From contig JBQMRO010000005.1 of NCBI GenBank assembly GCA_052174475.1, positions 15,890 through 79,889 of the forward strand: 64,000 bases of DNA, read 5' to 3'. The translations under genes were made by a program, and so were the position numbers. This stretch comes from Arsenophonus sp052174475. GTDB taxonomy: Bacteria; Pseudomonadota; Gammaproteobacteria; Enterobacterales; Enterobacteriaceae. Below are positions 39,650 through 50,231 of this stretch, one piece after another. Within the stretch, counting starts at the first letter, position 1. Each line of letters opens with the position of its first letter. The notes beneath the pieces were generated by a model. It was not told where the DNA came from. It worked only from the letters and a program-made list of their open reading frames with translations, and did no database searches.

Positions 39650-42600
39650 ATGGCTGAACCAAATTTTATACACTTACGCGTACATAGTGACTATTCTATT
39701 ATTGATGGATTAGCGAAAATTAACCCACTCATTAATCAGGTGGTAGAATTAGGCATGCCTGCATTGGCAATAACTGATTTTACTAATCTTTATGGTTTAA
39801 TAAAATTTTATTGTGCAGCACATTCTGCCGGAATTAAACCAATTATTGGTGCAGATTTTTATCTAGAAACCGAATTACTCAGTGATGAAGTTGCTCATTT
39901 AACTATCCTAGCCAGGGATAGTAAAGGTTACCATAATCTAATACTACTTATTTCTGCAGCCTATCAAAAAGGCTATGACGAAATCGGACCAACGATCACG
40001 AGAGAATTGTTAGTAACCTATAAAGAGGGCTTACTATTACTTTCTGGTGGCTACATGGGCGATGTTGGTAAATTTTTGTTACGTGGAAACCAACAACTTG
40101 TTGAACAATGTTTAGATTTTTATCGAACTCATTTTCCGGACAACTATTATCTAGAACTTGTCAGAATTGGTCGCCCTGATGAAGAGAATTATTTACATGC
40201 CGCTGTCCAATTAGCTGCACACAAAGGTGTGCCGGTTGTTGCTACTAATAATGTGCGCTTTATTAATAGTGATGATTTTTCTGCACATGAAATACGGGTA
40301 GCGATCCATGATGGTTTTACACTTGCTGATATAAAAAGACAAAAAAATTATACTCCTCAGCAATATCTACGTACTGAACAGGAAATGGTTGAATTGTTTG
40401 CCGACATTCCTGAGGCATTAAAAAATAGTGTTGAAATTGCTAAGCGTTGTAATGTGATAATTCGTTTAGGCGAATATTTTTTGCCAAAATTTCCTACTGC
40501 TGATATGGAAGCAGAAGATTTCCTTATTAAATGTGCAAAAGCAGGTTTAGAAGAACGTTTACAATTTCTTTATTCCGATGAGAAAGAAAGAGCTGAACGA
40601 CGAGCAGCGTATGATGAACGTTTAGATACTGAGTTACGAGTTATTAATCAGATGGGATTTCCTGGTTATTTTCTGATCGTAATGGAGTTTATTCAATGGT
40701 CAAAAGATAACGCTATCCCTGTTGGTCCGGGACGAGGATCTGGGGCTGGTTCATTAGTCGCTTATGCACTAAAAATTACAGATTTAGATCCACTTCAATT
40801 TGATCTGATATTTGAACGTTTTCTTAATCCTGAGCGTATTTCCATGCCTGATTTTGATGTTGATTTTTGTATGGAAAAACGCGATCAGGTTATTGAACAT
40901 GTTACACAAATGTATACTCGTGAAGCTGTCTCACAAATTATTACTTTTGGTACCATGGCCGCAAAAGCTGTTATTCGAGATGTTGGTCGGGTACTGGGTC
41001 ATCCTTATAGATTTGTTGATCGGATCGCGAAATTAGTTCCATCGGATTCTGGTATAACTCTTGAAAAGGCATTCCTGGCAGAGCCGCAATTGCAAGAAAT
41101 TTATTATGCTGATGAAGAAGTCAAAGTATTAATAGATATGGCGCGTAAACTTGAAGGTGTGATACGTAATGTAGGTAAGCATTCTGGTGGAGTAGTAATA
41201 GCGCCAACTAAAATAACGGATTTTGCACCTCTTTACTGTGATCCTGAAGGGAGAAATCCACTTACACAATTTGATAAAAATGATATTGAATACGTTGGTT
41301 TAGTAAAATTTGATTTTCTTGGTCTTAAGACTTTGACAATCATTAGTTGGACGTTAAATATGATTAATCAACGTCTGGCAAAACAAAATTTAGTGCCCAT
41401 TGATATCGTAACGATCCCTCTTGATGATCAAAAATGTTTTGAACTATTACAACGGGCCGAAACGACAGCAATATTTCAACTAGAATCTCGTGGTATGAGA
41501 GATTTGATTAAGCGATTACGCCCTGATTGCTTTGAAGATATAATCGCTTTAGTTGCACTTTTTCGTCCAGGCCCATTACAGTCAGGGATGGTAGATAATT
41601 TTATTGATCGTAAGCATGGGTACGAAGCTATCTCTTATCCTGATATTGAATGGCAACATGACTTATTACAACCGGTTTTAGAGCCTACCTACGGTATAAT
41701 CCTTTATCAAGAACAAGTTATGCAGATTGCTCAGGTGCTTGCTGGTTATACGCTAGGGGAAGCAGATGTGCTCCGTCGGGCGATGGGTAAGAAAAAGCCT
41801 GAAGAAATGGTAAAACAACGTTCCGCTTTTAAAGCGGGGGCAGTTAAAAATGGTATTAATTGTGAATTAGGGATAAGAATCTTTGACCTAATGGAAAAAT
41901 TTGCTGGTTACGGATTTAATAAATCACATTCCGCGGCTTATGCATTAGTTTCTTACCAGACTCTTTGGTTAAAAACATACTACCCAGCTGAATTTATGGC
42001 GGCAGTTATGACAGCAGATATGGATAATACCGAAAAAATAGTTAGTTTAGTTGATGAATGTTGGTGTATAGGGTTAAAAGTGTTACCGCCGGATATCAAT
42101 ACTGGATTATATCATTTTCATGTTAATAGTAGCGGTGAAATTGTTTATGGCATTGGCGCAATTAAAGGTGTTGGTGAAGGTCCAATAAAAACTATTATTG
42201 AATCGCGTCAAAAAATGGGTTTTTTTAAAGAAATTTTTGATCTTTGTGCACGAATTGATACTAAAAAGCTTAATCGTAGAGTGATGGAGAAAATGATTAT
42301 GTCCGGTGCTTTTGATCATTTAGGTCCGCACCGTGCTGCGTTAAGGTCTTCATTAGAAGATGCTTTAAAAGCAGCAAATCAACACGCTAAAGCAGAAAAT
42401 ATTGGGCAAACTGATATGTTTGGCGTATTAGCTGAAACACCTGAGCAGGTTGAACAATCTTATGATAGTGTACCTAAATGGCCTGAACATTTTATATTAG
42501 AAGGTGAACGCGAAACATTGGGTCTTTATTTAACTGGACATCCTATTACCGCTTATTTATCTGAAATTGAACATTATAGTAATGGATTGAGATTAAAGGA

Positions 42601-43132
42601 TGTGAATCCAACATCTCGTGGAGAGATGTTAACGGTAGCTGGTTTAGCGTTAACAGCTAAAATAGTAACCAGCAAACGTGGCAATAGAATTGGTATATGT
42701 ACTTTAGATGATCGTTCTGGACGCTTGGATATAATGTTATTTTCAGATATCTTAAAAAAGTATCAACATCTACTTGAAAAAAATAAAATATTAATTGCAA
42801 CAGGTCAGATCAGCTTTGATGATTTCAATAGTAGTAATAAAATGTTCGTTCATGAACTTATGGAACTTAGTGAAGCTCGTAAGAAGTACGCTAAAGGTAT
42901 TGCTATTTCATTGACAGATAAACAAATGAATGACCGATTATTAAATCAGCTTCGTAGCATACTAGAACCTTATCGTTCAGGAACAATACCAGTTTATCTT
43001 TATTTTCAAAAGAAAGATGCTTGCGCTAAATTAAAATTAGGCATTATTTGGCGGGTTATTCCAACTGATAATTTACTAATTGAGCTGCGAACTCTACTAG
43101 GCAATCAGCAGGTAGAATTAGAATTTGATTAA
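39650..43132 (+). CDS. dnaE: DNA polymerase III alpha subunit
   Basis: Catalytic subunit of the replicative polymerase. At 1160 residues it equals the E. coli length. An N-terminal PHP domain (FIHLRVHSDYSIIDGLAKI) precedes the palm with catalytic aspartates in MPDFDVDFCMEKRD and VKFDFLGLKTL, then the thumb/fingers, the helix-hairpin-helix (GAGSGGAGS-type nucleotide region GPGRGSGAGSLVAYALKITD upstream) and an OB domain near the C-terminus. ATG 39650 follows the rnhB remnant closely. accA starts 11 bases after the stop. Confidence 0.98.
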   Translation: MAEPNFIHLRVHSDYSIIDGLAKINPLINQVVELGMPALAITDFTNLYGLIKFYCAAHSAGIKPIIGADFYLETELLSDEVAHLTILARDSKGYHNLILLISAAYQKGYDEIGPTITRELLVTYKEGLLLLSGGYMGDVGKFLLRGNQQLVEQCLDFYRTHFPDNYYLELVRIGRPDEENYLHAAVQLAAHKGVPVVATNNVRFINSDDFSAHEIRVAIHDGFTLADIKRQKNYTPQQYLRTEQEMVELFADIPEALKNSVEIAKRCNVIIRLGEYFLPKFPTADMEAEDFLIKCAKAGLEERLQFLYSDEKERAERRAAYDERLDTELRVINQMGFPGYFLIVMEFIQWSKDNAIPVGPGRGSGAGSLVAYALKITDLDPLQFDLIFERFLNPERISMPDFDVDFCMEKRDQVIEHVTQMYTREAVSQIITFGTMAAKAVIRDVGRVLGHPYRFVDRIAKLVPSDSGITLEKAFLAEPQLQEIYYADEEVKVLIDMARKLEGVIRNVGKHSGGVVIAPTKITDFAPLYCDPEGRNPLTQFDKNDIEYVGLVKFDFLGLKTLTIISWTLNMINQRLAKQNLVPIDIVTIPLDDQKCFELLQRAETTAIFQLESRGMRDLIKRLRPDCFEDIIALVALFRPGPLQSGMVDNFIDRKHGYEAISYPDIEWQHDLLQPVLEPTYGIILYQEQVMQIAQVLAGYTLGEADVLRRAMGKKKPEEMVKQRSAFKAGAVKNGINCELGIRIFDLMEKFAGYGFNKSHSAAYALVSYQTLWLKTYYPAEFMAAVMTADMDNTEKIVSLVDECWCIGLKVLPPDINTGLYHFHVNSSGEIVYGIGAIKGVGEGPIKTIIESRQKMGFFKEIFDLCARIDTKKLNRRVMEKMIMSGAFDHLGPHRAALRSSLEDALKAANQHAKAENIGQTDMFGVLAETPEQVEQSYDSVPKWPEHFILEGERETLGLYLTGHPITAYLSEIEHYSNGLRLKDVNPTSRGEMLTVAGLALTAKIVTSKRGNRIGICTLDDRSGRLDIMLFSDILKKYQHLLEKNKILIATGQISFDDFNSSNKMFVHELMELSEARKKYAKGIAISLTDKQMNDRLLNQLRSILEPYRSGTIPVYLYFQKKDACAKLKLGIIWRVIPTDNLLIELRTLLGNQQVELEFD

Positions 43133-43143
43133 ATAGGAATATT

Positions 43144-44106
43144 ATGAACCTTAATTTTCTAGATTTTGAACAACCGATTCTGGAGTTAGAAGCAAAAATA
43201 GACTCATTAACGGCAATAAATCGTCAGAATGATACCAAGTTAGATATTGACTTAGATGAAGAGATCGCTAGACTTCGTGAAAAGAGTTTAGAGTTAACAC
43301 GCAAAATTTTTTCTGACTTAGGTGCTTGGCAAATAGCGCAACTTGCTCGTCACCCAATGCGACCTTACACTCTGGATTATACTCAACGTATATTGACACA
43401 TTTCCAGGAACTAGCAGGTGATCGTGCTTATGCTGATGATAAAGCCATTGTTGGTGGATTAGCTCGATTAGATGGGCGTCCAGTAATGGTTATTGGACAT
43501 CAGAAGGGGCGTGAAATAAAAGAAAAAATTCGGCGAAATTTTGGTATGCCAGCACCGGAAGGATATCGTAAGGCTTTACGATTAATGGAAGTTGCTGAAC
43601 GTTTTAAGTTACCGATTATTACTTTTATCGATACACCGGGAGGATATCCTGGTGTTGGGGCGGAGGAACGTGGTCAGTCTGAAGCGATTGCCCGTAATTT
43701 ACGTGAAATGTCTCGGCTTTTTGTTCCTATTATCTGTACAGTAATAGGTGAGGGCGGCTCTGGTGGTGCTTTAGCGCTTGGCGTTGGTGATAAAGTTAAT
43801 ATGCTGCAGTACAGTACTTATTCTGTTATTTCCCCCGAGGGTTGCGCTTCTATTCTTTGGAAAAGTGCGGATAAAGCACCATTAGCTGCTGAAGCGATGG
43901 GGATAACCGCTTTACGTTTAAAATCACTTAATTTGATTGATAACATTGTTGAAGAACCGTTAGGTGGCGCACATCGTAATTATGAAGAAATTGCACATAA
44001 TCTTAAACAGCGTATTTTAAATGATTTAAGTGATATCGATTTATTTAGTCCTGAAGAGTTAAGAAATCGCCGTTATCAACGTTTAATGGCGTGTGGTTAT
44101 TGCTAG
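43144..44106 (+). CDS. accA: acetyl-CoA carboxylase carboxyltransferase subunit alpha
   Basis: Alpha subunit of the carboxyltransferase that makes malonyl-CoA, the first committed step of fatty-acid synthesis; it works with AccD (outside this window). The 320-residue product is full length with the crotonase-like core, including HQKGRE, FGMPAPEGYRKALRLM, DTPGGYPGVGAEERGQSE and IGEGGSGGALALGVGD. Starts 11 bases after dnaE, the conserved order. A perfect AT-rich inverted repeat follows the stop codon. Confidence 0.97.
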   Translation: MNLNFLDFEQPILELEAKIDSLTAINRQNDTKLDIDLDEEIARLREKSLELTRKIFSDLGAWQIAQLARHPMRPYTLDYTQRILTHFQELAGDRAYADDKAIVGGLARLDGRPVMVIGHQKGREIKEKIRRNFGMPAPEGYRKALRLMEVAERFKLPIITFIDTPGGYPGVGAEERGQSEAIARNLREMSRLFVPIICTVIGEGGSGGALALGVGDKVNMLQYSTYSVISPEGCASILWKSADKAPLAAEAMGITALRLKSLNLIDNIVEEPLGGAHRNYEEIAHNLKQRILNDLSDIDLFSPEELRNRRYQRLMACGYC

Positions 44107-44126
44107 TTTTATGTTAACCAATAAAT

Positions 44127-44165
44127 AAAAATGAAAATAACTATTAATGATTATTTTCATTTTTT
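44127..44165 (+). terminator. AT-rich terminator-like inverted repeat after accA
   Basis: Perfect 14-bp arms (AAAAATGAAAATAA and its reverse complement) with a ten-base loop, 20 bases past the accA stop and ending in a T run. The stem has almost no G or C, but length compensates; it reads as a terminator on either strand. Confidence 0.55.
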
Positions 44166-44294
44166 AATATTGAAATTTCATCATTGATGATTATCAGAAA
44201 AATCATGGATAAAAATTACCCTTCATTTTTAAAAAAATTATATTATACAATATAATATAGCAATAATAATTCTGATATAGGTAATGAGAGTATT

Positions 44295-45638
44295 ATGAAT
44301 GCTAATGAGTTTGCATTACTGAACAAAATTATAAAAACCATCGGCTCTACACGTCGAGTATTGATAGGTTTCAGTGGTGGATTAGATTCAACAGTTTTAT
44401 TACATGCCTTAGTGTCATTACGTCAAACTACAATACCAAACCTTAACATCCGTGCGGTTTATATTCATCACGGACTGAACGATGAAGCTGATGATTGGGG
44501 TATCCATTGCCGGAAAGTTTGCTTTGACTGGCAGGTAGAGTTTTATTTACAGCATATTTATATTGACTCAACTAAAAAAGGGATCGAAGCAGCTGCGCGT
44601 GATGCACGATATCAAGTGTTTAGTGAAATATTATTACCAGAGGAAATTATTACTACTGCCCAACATTTAGATGATCAAGCAGAAACTTTTTTATTAGCAT
44701 TAAAACGGGGGAGTGGGCCAGCGGGTTTATCTGCTATGCCAATTTCTATTCCGTTTTATGATACTTATTTAATAAGACCTTTATTATCATTCAGCCGTCA
44801 GCAATTGGTTGTTTATGCTCAAAAAAAAATGCTTTCTTGGATAGAAGATAAGAGTAATCAAGATCAGCACTATGATCGTAACTTTTTACGTTTAACTATA
44901 ATGCCTCGTTTTAACCAGCGTTGGCCGCATTTTTCTCTATCAGTGTCAAGAAGTGCAAGTTTATGTGCAGAACAAGAAGCCTTACTAAATGAATTACTAC
45001 AAGATTATTTATCACAGTTAGTGATGGCAGAAGGAGCATTGCAGGTTGATCTTTTAAGCAGTTATTCTGAAATAAAACGTAATGCAATATTACGTCGTTG
45101 GTTGAGTTTACATCAAATTTTAATGCCTTCTCGTGTTCAATTAAAGCAGATTTGGCAAGATGTGATCTGTGCACGTCCAGATGCAGAGCCAGAATTTGTT
45201 TTAGCTAACAAGAATGTTATCCGACGTTTTAAACAACAGCTTTGGTTGTTGCCACAATTTAATGATCTAACTAAAATTTGTTTAGTATGGCAGATCCCTG
45301 CTGTAATTAAATTGCCAGATAGCTTAGGTGAGTTAATAATCTCAGATGAAGGAAAGCAGTTTCGTGCGCCGTTACCGAATGAGAAGGTTACTATTAGATT
45401 TGGGTTAAAGGGAAATATTAAAATTATTGGTCGGAAACATGCTAGACGGAGTAAAAAGCTTTGGCAGGAGCTAGGTGTACCACCTTGGTTAAGGGAGAGA
45501 ACGCCTTTAATTTATTATAATGATGAACTTATTGCAGCTGTTGGGGTATTTATTACCCAATCAGGTCAATGTATTCAAGGTCAGCCTGAATTAAAAGTAA
45601 AATGGATAACGGGTAAAAAACTCTTACATTACAAGTAA
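44295..45638 (+). CDS. tilS: tRNA(Ile)-lysidine synthase
   Basis: Modifies the wobble cytidine of tRNA-Ile(CAU) to lysidine using ATP and lysine, so that AUA is read as isoleucine; this is essential in a genome this AT-rich. The 447-residue product (E. coli about 432) has the PP-loop FSGGLDSTVLLHAL, HHGLND, the AQHLDDQAETFLLALKRGSG motif and a C-terminal TilS domain. ATG 44295 follows a GAGAG ribosome site. In relatives other genes (ldcC, a glyoxalase-like gene) lie between accA and tilS; none remains here. Confidence 0.95.
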   Translation: MNANEFALLNKIIKTIGSTRRVLIGFSGGLDSTVLLHALVSLRQTTIPNLNIRAVYIHHGLNDEADDWGIHCRKVCFDWQVEFYLQHIYIDSTKKGIEAAARDARYQVFSEILLPEEIITTAQHLDDQAETFLLALKRGSGPAGLSAMPISIPFYDTYLIRPLLSFSRQQLVVYAQKKMLSWIEDKSNQDQHYDRNFLRLTIMPRFNQRWPHFSLSVSRSASLCAEQEALLNELLQDYLSQLVMAEGALQVDLLSSYSEIKRNAILRRWLSLHQILMPSRVQLKQIWQDVICARPDAEPEFVLANKNVIRRFKQQLWLLPQFNDLTKICLVWQIPAVIKLPDSLGELIISDEGKQFRAPLPNEKVTIRFGLKGNIKIIGRKHARRSKKLWQELGVPPWLRERTPLIYYNDELIAAVGVFITQSGQCIQGQPELKVKWITGKKLLHYK

Positions 45639-46439
45639 TGGTTACTATTATACTAATACAATCATAACTTCTTTCATGATGCATAAAGAAAGATAATGAT
45701 TTCGCTAATTTTAAGATAACTAAAATTAACAACATGATCTAATCATAATTGTTTTTTTCATTAGTAACATTAACAAACAGATGTTTAATCGCGTTTTAAA
45801 CACGAATCAATTGATTCAGTTTATGATTAAATAAAAGATTATTACTGACAAGCGAGTTCTAAATAATCATAATTATCGCAGTTGATGTTTGTATTTACTA
45901 TCTTTAGATATAATCTCTCATCACTATCTGTCATCACTATTATTAAGTGGCAGTTATTTACCTCCTTTGAGTATTTGTAATTATAAGAATTTTTGTTTAA
46001 ACCGTATAATAGCATTATACGTTTTCAACCAAAGATAAAATTAGTATGAAACACCATCCGCTAATATTTATTATATGTGAGTCATTGGGAAATATATCTT
46101 TCAAGTCAGTAAATTTTCTAATAATTACTGTTGGTAAATAAATAATTTGATCAAATTAAATAGTTAAAATGATATGAATTGTATAGTAATAGCTTAGTTT
46201 CCATCTAATGAGGTAGATATCAATCAGATTGATGTTAACTCAGTAGCATTTTAGTACGGTGGTAAAATAACTTTTATTTAGTTTGCTATAGTATGTTAGC
46301 TATCATTTAGAGAATAACAATGTTAGCGGATATCGATTGATATTGAGGTAGTGAATGGAATAGCTGACAATAACGTTGATTTGATTAAATTTTCTTAAAG
46401 GACTGGCTATAATCATCTTTTTAAGTTTATGAAGAAAAA
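45639..46439. other. AT-rich stretch between tilS and the npr remnant
   Basis: No gene, RNA or IS remnant was recognised over about 800 bases. This is a junction between two blocks that are distant in E. coli, so it probably marks rearranged and eroded DNA. Confidence 0.4.
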
Positions 46440-46705
46440 TTGAATAATTAATGTTAGAACTAGATCTTTATCTAGATCAGTTACTTATCTATCAATAGAG
46501 GTACCTTGTTCTAAGTCTAGAAGAAGAATTAGAATAATACTATTTGCTTGAGCTTTTATATTATTAGCGTTTGTTGCACAAACGCAATAAGATTAAAATG
46601 ATTGGAGATCAGTTTACAAAGCTTTATTACTGATCATAGAATTGATAATTTATACCTCTTCCTGGCGCTAGTTTTTATAATAATGTTCTGATAGATCATT
46701 ATGAT
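46440..46705 (-). pseudogene. ptsO: broken NPr (nitrogen phosphotransferase HPr-like) gene
   Basis: NPr passes phosphate to PtsN in the nitrogen phosphotransferase system. On the minus strand, shifting frames give an N-terminal part with TSARKRYKLSIL at the place of the conserved active-site region HARPAMKLFEL (the active histidine is gone) and a C-terminal part IKAQANSIILILLLDLEQGT matching EAEANSVIALLMLDSAKG. Stops and a frameshift are present. It lies just after the rapZ remnant, exactly the enterobacterial order ptsN-rapZ-npr. Confidence 0.65.
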
Positions 46706-47548
46706 ATTTTTCTAACGTTTAATGCCGCGACTGAACATTTTACTTATTGAGCAAAAGTAATTAGCAAGTTGTTTGGCAACATAAACTTAACGGTGTGTAC
46801 TGCTAGTACAGCTGATAAAAATCGGCAAATAGCTACGGTTAGTAGCTTCTAACATTAGTAACCATAACTCAAGATAACTAAGTGTTTGATAAATAAAATT
46901 ATGCACTTCTTTATATTGGTTAAGAAAGGCTGCAACAGAGTAGCGATCGACACCTGTCATAGGGCGTAATTTGAGATCTCAATCTGGATTGAGTAAAATG
47001 CACATCAAATACATAATCTGCATTGATCGGAATACCATGTTTAAAGTCCAAAATAATTCAAATACCATGGTTAATTCACGTTATTATTACATAATAAACA
47101 AGCTCTAAAATTTTAGTCAGTTCATATACTGACATTTCAGAGGTATCAATAACTAAATCGGCACGTGAGCTGTAGTGGTTATAATAGATCATCTTTCTTA
47201 TCAAAATCATTTTCTAATAATAAATTTTTACTGGAGACTGGGATATAGGCGATGTGTATCACTATATCTTCTAATTATTGCATTACGATCTGTATCAAGA
47301 AAAAGTAATTTCGGTGAAAAATTAACAGGTAGTTTTAACGCTTTTTCAAAAATTGCTGAGTTATATGGTACATTACGAATATCAATGCTCACAGCAACAG
47401 AAGTTTATTGTTCAGTAAGTGTATTTGCTAATTCTGGTACTAAAATAACGGGTAGATTATTAACACAATAAAAATCCATACCTTCTAGTGCTCGAAGAAC
47501 AATTGATTTACCTGAACTAGAACGGACACTAACTATCATTAATACCAT
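46706..47548 (-). pseudogene. rapZ: broken RapZ gene
   Basis: RapZ is an RNA-binding P-loop protein that controls glmS through GlmY/GlmZ decay. From an ATG at 47548, minus-strand fragments read MVLMIVSVRSSSGKSI, then LRALEGMDFYCVNNLPVI, SIDIRNVP, FLDTDRNAIIRRYSDTHRL, later RELTMVFELF, LRPMTGVDRYS and VHNFIYQTLSYLELWL, together nearly the whole protein. At least one in-frame stop and several frameshifts break it. The P-loop GRSGSGKS has become VRSSSGKS. An open stretch on the plus strand at 47175-47471 is a shadow of this remnant. Confidence 0.88.
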
Positions 47549-47614
47549 AAGTTATACCCCTTAAATTTCTTTATGATGAACATTATTATTTTGGCTTAGA
47601 TTTTTTAGATATAG

Positions 47615-48082
47615 TTATTCAGTAATGATTTTATAGAGTTCTTCATTACTTTGTGCAGCGCGTAAACGACGACATAGGTTCTTATCAGTTAACCGTTTGG
47701 CAATTAAAGAGAGTGTATGTAAATGTATTTTACATTGCTCTAAAGGCACTAATAATGCAAATAGTAAATCAACTGGCTGATTATCAATGGCATCGATAGC
47801 AATCGGTTCATCTAAATGGAGAAAAACACCAACTGCGTTGGATGAATTATTTTTATTTAATTTGCCATGAGGGATTGCAATACCTCCACCGATACCGGTG
47901 GTGCCGACTTTTTCACGGATTAATAATGAGTCAAAAATAATATTTTCAGGTATATTCAGTGCAATTGCAGCAACTTCACTAATAATTTCTAGTGCTCTTT
48001 TTTTACTCGTGCAATGTATATTATTTAGTGTAGATGATTCGGTTAATACCGAGCTTAATGATATTTTTTTTTTACTGTTCAT
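47615..48082 (-). CDS. ptsN: PTS IIA-like nitrogen regulatory protein PtsN (EIIA-Ntr)
   Basis: Phosphoacceptor protein of the nitrogen PTS; in E. coli it regulates potassium uptake (TrkA, KdpD) and other targets according to its phosphorylation. The 155-residue product is nearly full length (163 in E. coli). The phosphorylated histidine is present in GGIAIPHGK (His72), and IREKVGTTGIG and the C-terminal LHTLSLIAKRL are conserved. Neighbours that normally accompany it (rpoN and hpf upstream, rapZ and npr downstream) are broken or gone, so it stands alone between pseudogenes. Two hairpins lie upstream of its start. Confidence 0.95.
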   Translation of the reverse strand: MNSKKKISLSSVLTESSTLNNIHCTSKKRALEIISEVAAIALNIPENIIFDSLLIREKVGTTGIGGGIAIPHGKLNKNNSSNAVGVFLHLDEPIAIDAIDNQPVDLLFALLVPLEQCKIHLHTLSLIAKRLTDKNLCRRLRAAQSNEELYKIITE

Positions 48083-48130
48083 TAGATTTATTGGCTTATA
48101 GCAATTATACTAGACATTCATAATAGATCT

Positions 48131-48149
48131 CTGGTATGAACGATACCAG
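48131..48149 (-). promoter_or_regulatory. 7-bp hairpin in ptsN leader
   Basis: Perfect stem CTGGTAT/ATACCAG with a five-base loop, about 50 bases upstream of the ptsN start. It may be a leader structure or an operator-like dyad. A TATAAT-like box lies between it and the start on the minus strand. Confidence 0.35.
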
Positions 48150-48199
48150 CATTAATAATCTATATTTAGTGTCATAGTGTCGCTATTGTTGTTTAATAA

Positions 48200-48219
48200 C
48201 TGTCACCTTCTGGTGACAG
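48200..48219. terminator. 8-bp GC-rich hairpin at the IS481/ptsN boundary
   Basis: Perfect stem CTGTCACC-TTCT-GGTGACAG. Read on the plus strand it is followed by GATAGTTTTT, so it resembles an intrinsic terminator. It lies directly beside the right end of the minus-strand IS481 remnant, 118 bases upstream of ptsN. Confidence 0.5.
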
Positions 48220-48221
48220 GA

Positions 48222-48790
48222 TAGTTTTTAATAATTTAAATTTAACTTTAAACCAATCTGAATCTTTTAGAGACTCCAATAAACTTTTACAACCCAATAT
48301 TTATTGGGGTAATTTCTAATTGTACAGTTAAGCATATTGATGCATAGTAATTTCAATCTCTTGACCAGAATTGAAAGGATGGCTTTTACAGCGCATCCTC
48401 ATACGCCCATTAAATTGCTCGACCCATACTATTCATTTGAGGATGAATAGACAAGCTAGGAGTTGGTGTTCTAGCCAAGAGCTCTGTACACAAACGGTCA
48501 AACTCCTATTTTTCGGTGACTGAACCACGTTTTGTAGATTAAAAAGGTAATCTTTAAATTCTTTGCTATTATCTGTAAGTATCTCAATAGATAGTCATTG
48601 GATATGATTAGTTAAGATCACATAAAAAGCGTTGAGCATTTGAATAATATTTACCTTATAAAGGTGAAGAAAATTCATCAAGTGATACGATATCTATGCC
48701 TACAAAAAGATAACGTTATAAAATTTTGTTTTAGCATTTGCAGAAGATATTTTGCACTACGTACAGCTAAGCAGTCTCGTAGATTTTAAA
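48222..48790 (-). mobile_element. IS481-family remnant, truncated
   Basis: The reverse complement matches the right half of the IS481 copies at 27340 and 36940, including the RFNG/EQFNGR-like end near 48390-48430 and the TDRLFG region near 48500, and the right terminus at about 48222-48300. It is cut at about 48790 by an IS256 remnant, so the left part of this copy is missing. Confidence 0.65.
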
Positions 48791-50231
48791 CACTTTATGA
48801 TTTAGATTATAAGTAAATCTAGTGTATTGCGGTTCAGGATATGTTCTAATCTGACGCTTCATAAATCTGTTCCCTATCCTTAAATTGGATCTTGTTTAGC
48901 ACATTAGGATCATCTTAGCAGGTCAAAATCCACTTAGTTAGTTCCAGTTTTTTAGCAGACTCTAGCAGCTAAAATATCATTGAAATGGTTATCTTCTTCA
49001 ATCATAGTGTTTTGTATGCATCAGGTTCATAGCTTCAGACTGTTGTAAAATCTAATTTAATTAGATTCATCGTTCTTATTAATATCTGCTGTGCTGACGG
49101 AAGATATAGAATGCCAGCCGTTTTTCTTAATTATTCTACAGCATTCTGCAGCAATGAGGATACTTTGTTGACAACATTATCAACAAATCATTAAAGATTT
49201 TTTTAGCGGCGTCATGACTTTCTGTTAGCCAGACCGACCTCTCTCCGCATCTTAACTTTATTTCAGTGTTAAATTCCTTTGTGGAGTATAAAGGTAGATA
49301 TGAGTTGTTTTGTATATTAAATAGCATTGTTGCTGCGTGCGCCCGGGAATATCTTTACTATTGTATTTCAAAAGACAAGTGGCATCTATCCACCATAAGA
49401 AACCTGAAAAATACAGTTAAGCCAGGCACTCGCAGTTCATTGAGAAGTTTGGCCAAGTTTGCTTCTGATTCTCAATAAGGATTTTCGACCGCAACAAGCT
49501 CTTTATATCCATTCGTAGTACCCGCCAATAATAATAAGAATATAAAGGTGATCATTTTGCTTGACAGAACGGTATATGCCTATAGGCCTTTAGCGAAGAA
49601 TTAAATGTATCGCGTATCACTTAAATCATGTAACTACTATTTCGTATGCTTTTCAAGGCATTTCTGTTTTAGTCTACTGATGATTATATTTAGTAAAGAG
49701 ATGATGCATTTTTTCACAAAGAATGCTCCATATAGCTTTGTAAAAATTATGAGTGTAGATGCCTTGCAAGCATCCCGCCATGATGCTACTCTTAAATATT
49801 TTTACACGATTTAAATAAGGCGGCAAGCAACGAGCTATTGAAGAATATTCCGTTTCCGTTGCGGGAGACACCCCTTTTTTTGAACTTTAATCATTTTAAT
49901 CTCAACATTGCCAATACCTGTTGCATTGTTCGTTGTATCACATAACCGTTACAGTCGACGCATTGGAGGACGCGCATCGAGAAAAAAATTCATCTCGTTT
50001 ATTGCAACATAGTTTAGAGCTCTACCTCAATAGCGGTGCCTATTAACTATCTGTCACTATCAGGGATAAATTGATGCAAAAGAATAACAGGTATTATTTG
50101 ATTTCACGGATAGGCTGTAGAGTAGACTTTTCCATAGCATATCATTTCTCTGTTGTCGTAATCATTTATAAAATCAACTACCGATATATACCAGTATATC
50201 TAAAACTCCATATAGGAGAACAAGTATAATT
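48790..50231 (-). mobile_element. IS256-family insertion sequence, decayed, inverted
   Basis: Minus-strand copy of about 1.4 kb. Its right terminus near 48795-48850 matches 1064 and 18950; the reverse complement near 49940-49970 reads NGYVIQRTMQ, the landmark shared with the other copies; the left end at about 50140-50231 carries the reverse complement of ATTGATTTTATAAATGATTA and the terminus. It interrupts rpoN: recognisable rpoN sequence stops where this element begins. Confidence 0.7.

Noticed and set aside
46440..46600. Possible SdhE-like remnant on the plus strand (LELDLYLDQLLI)
   Set aside because: The minus-strand reading matches NPr over a longer stretch and fits the rapZ-npr gene order, so the plus-strand likeness was taken as chance.
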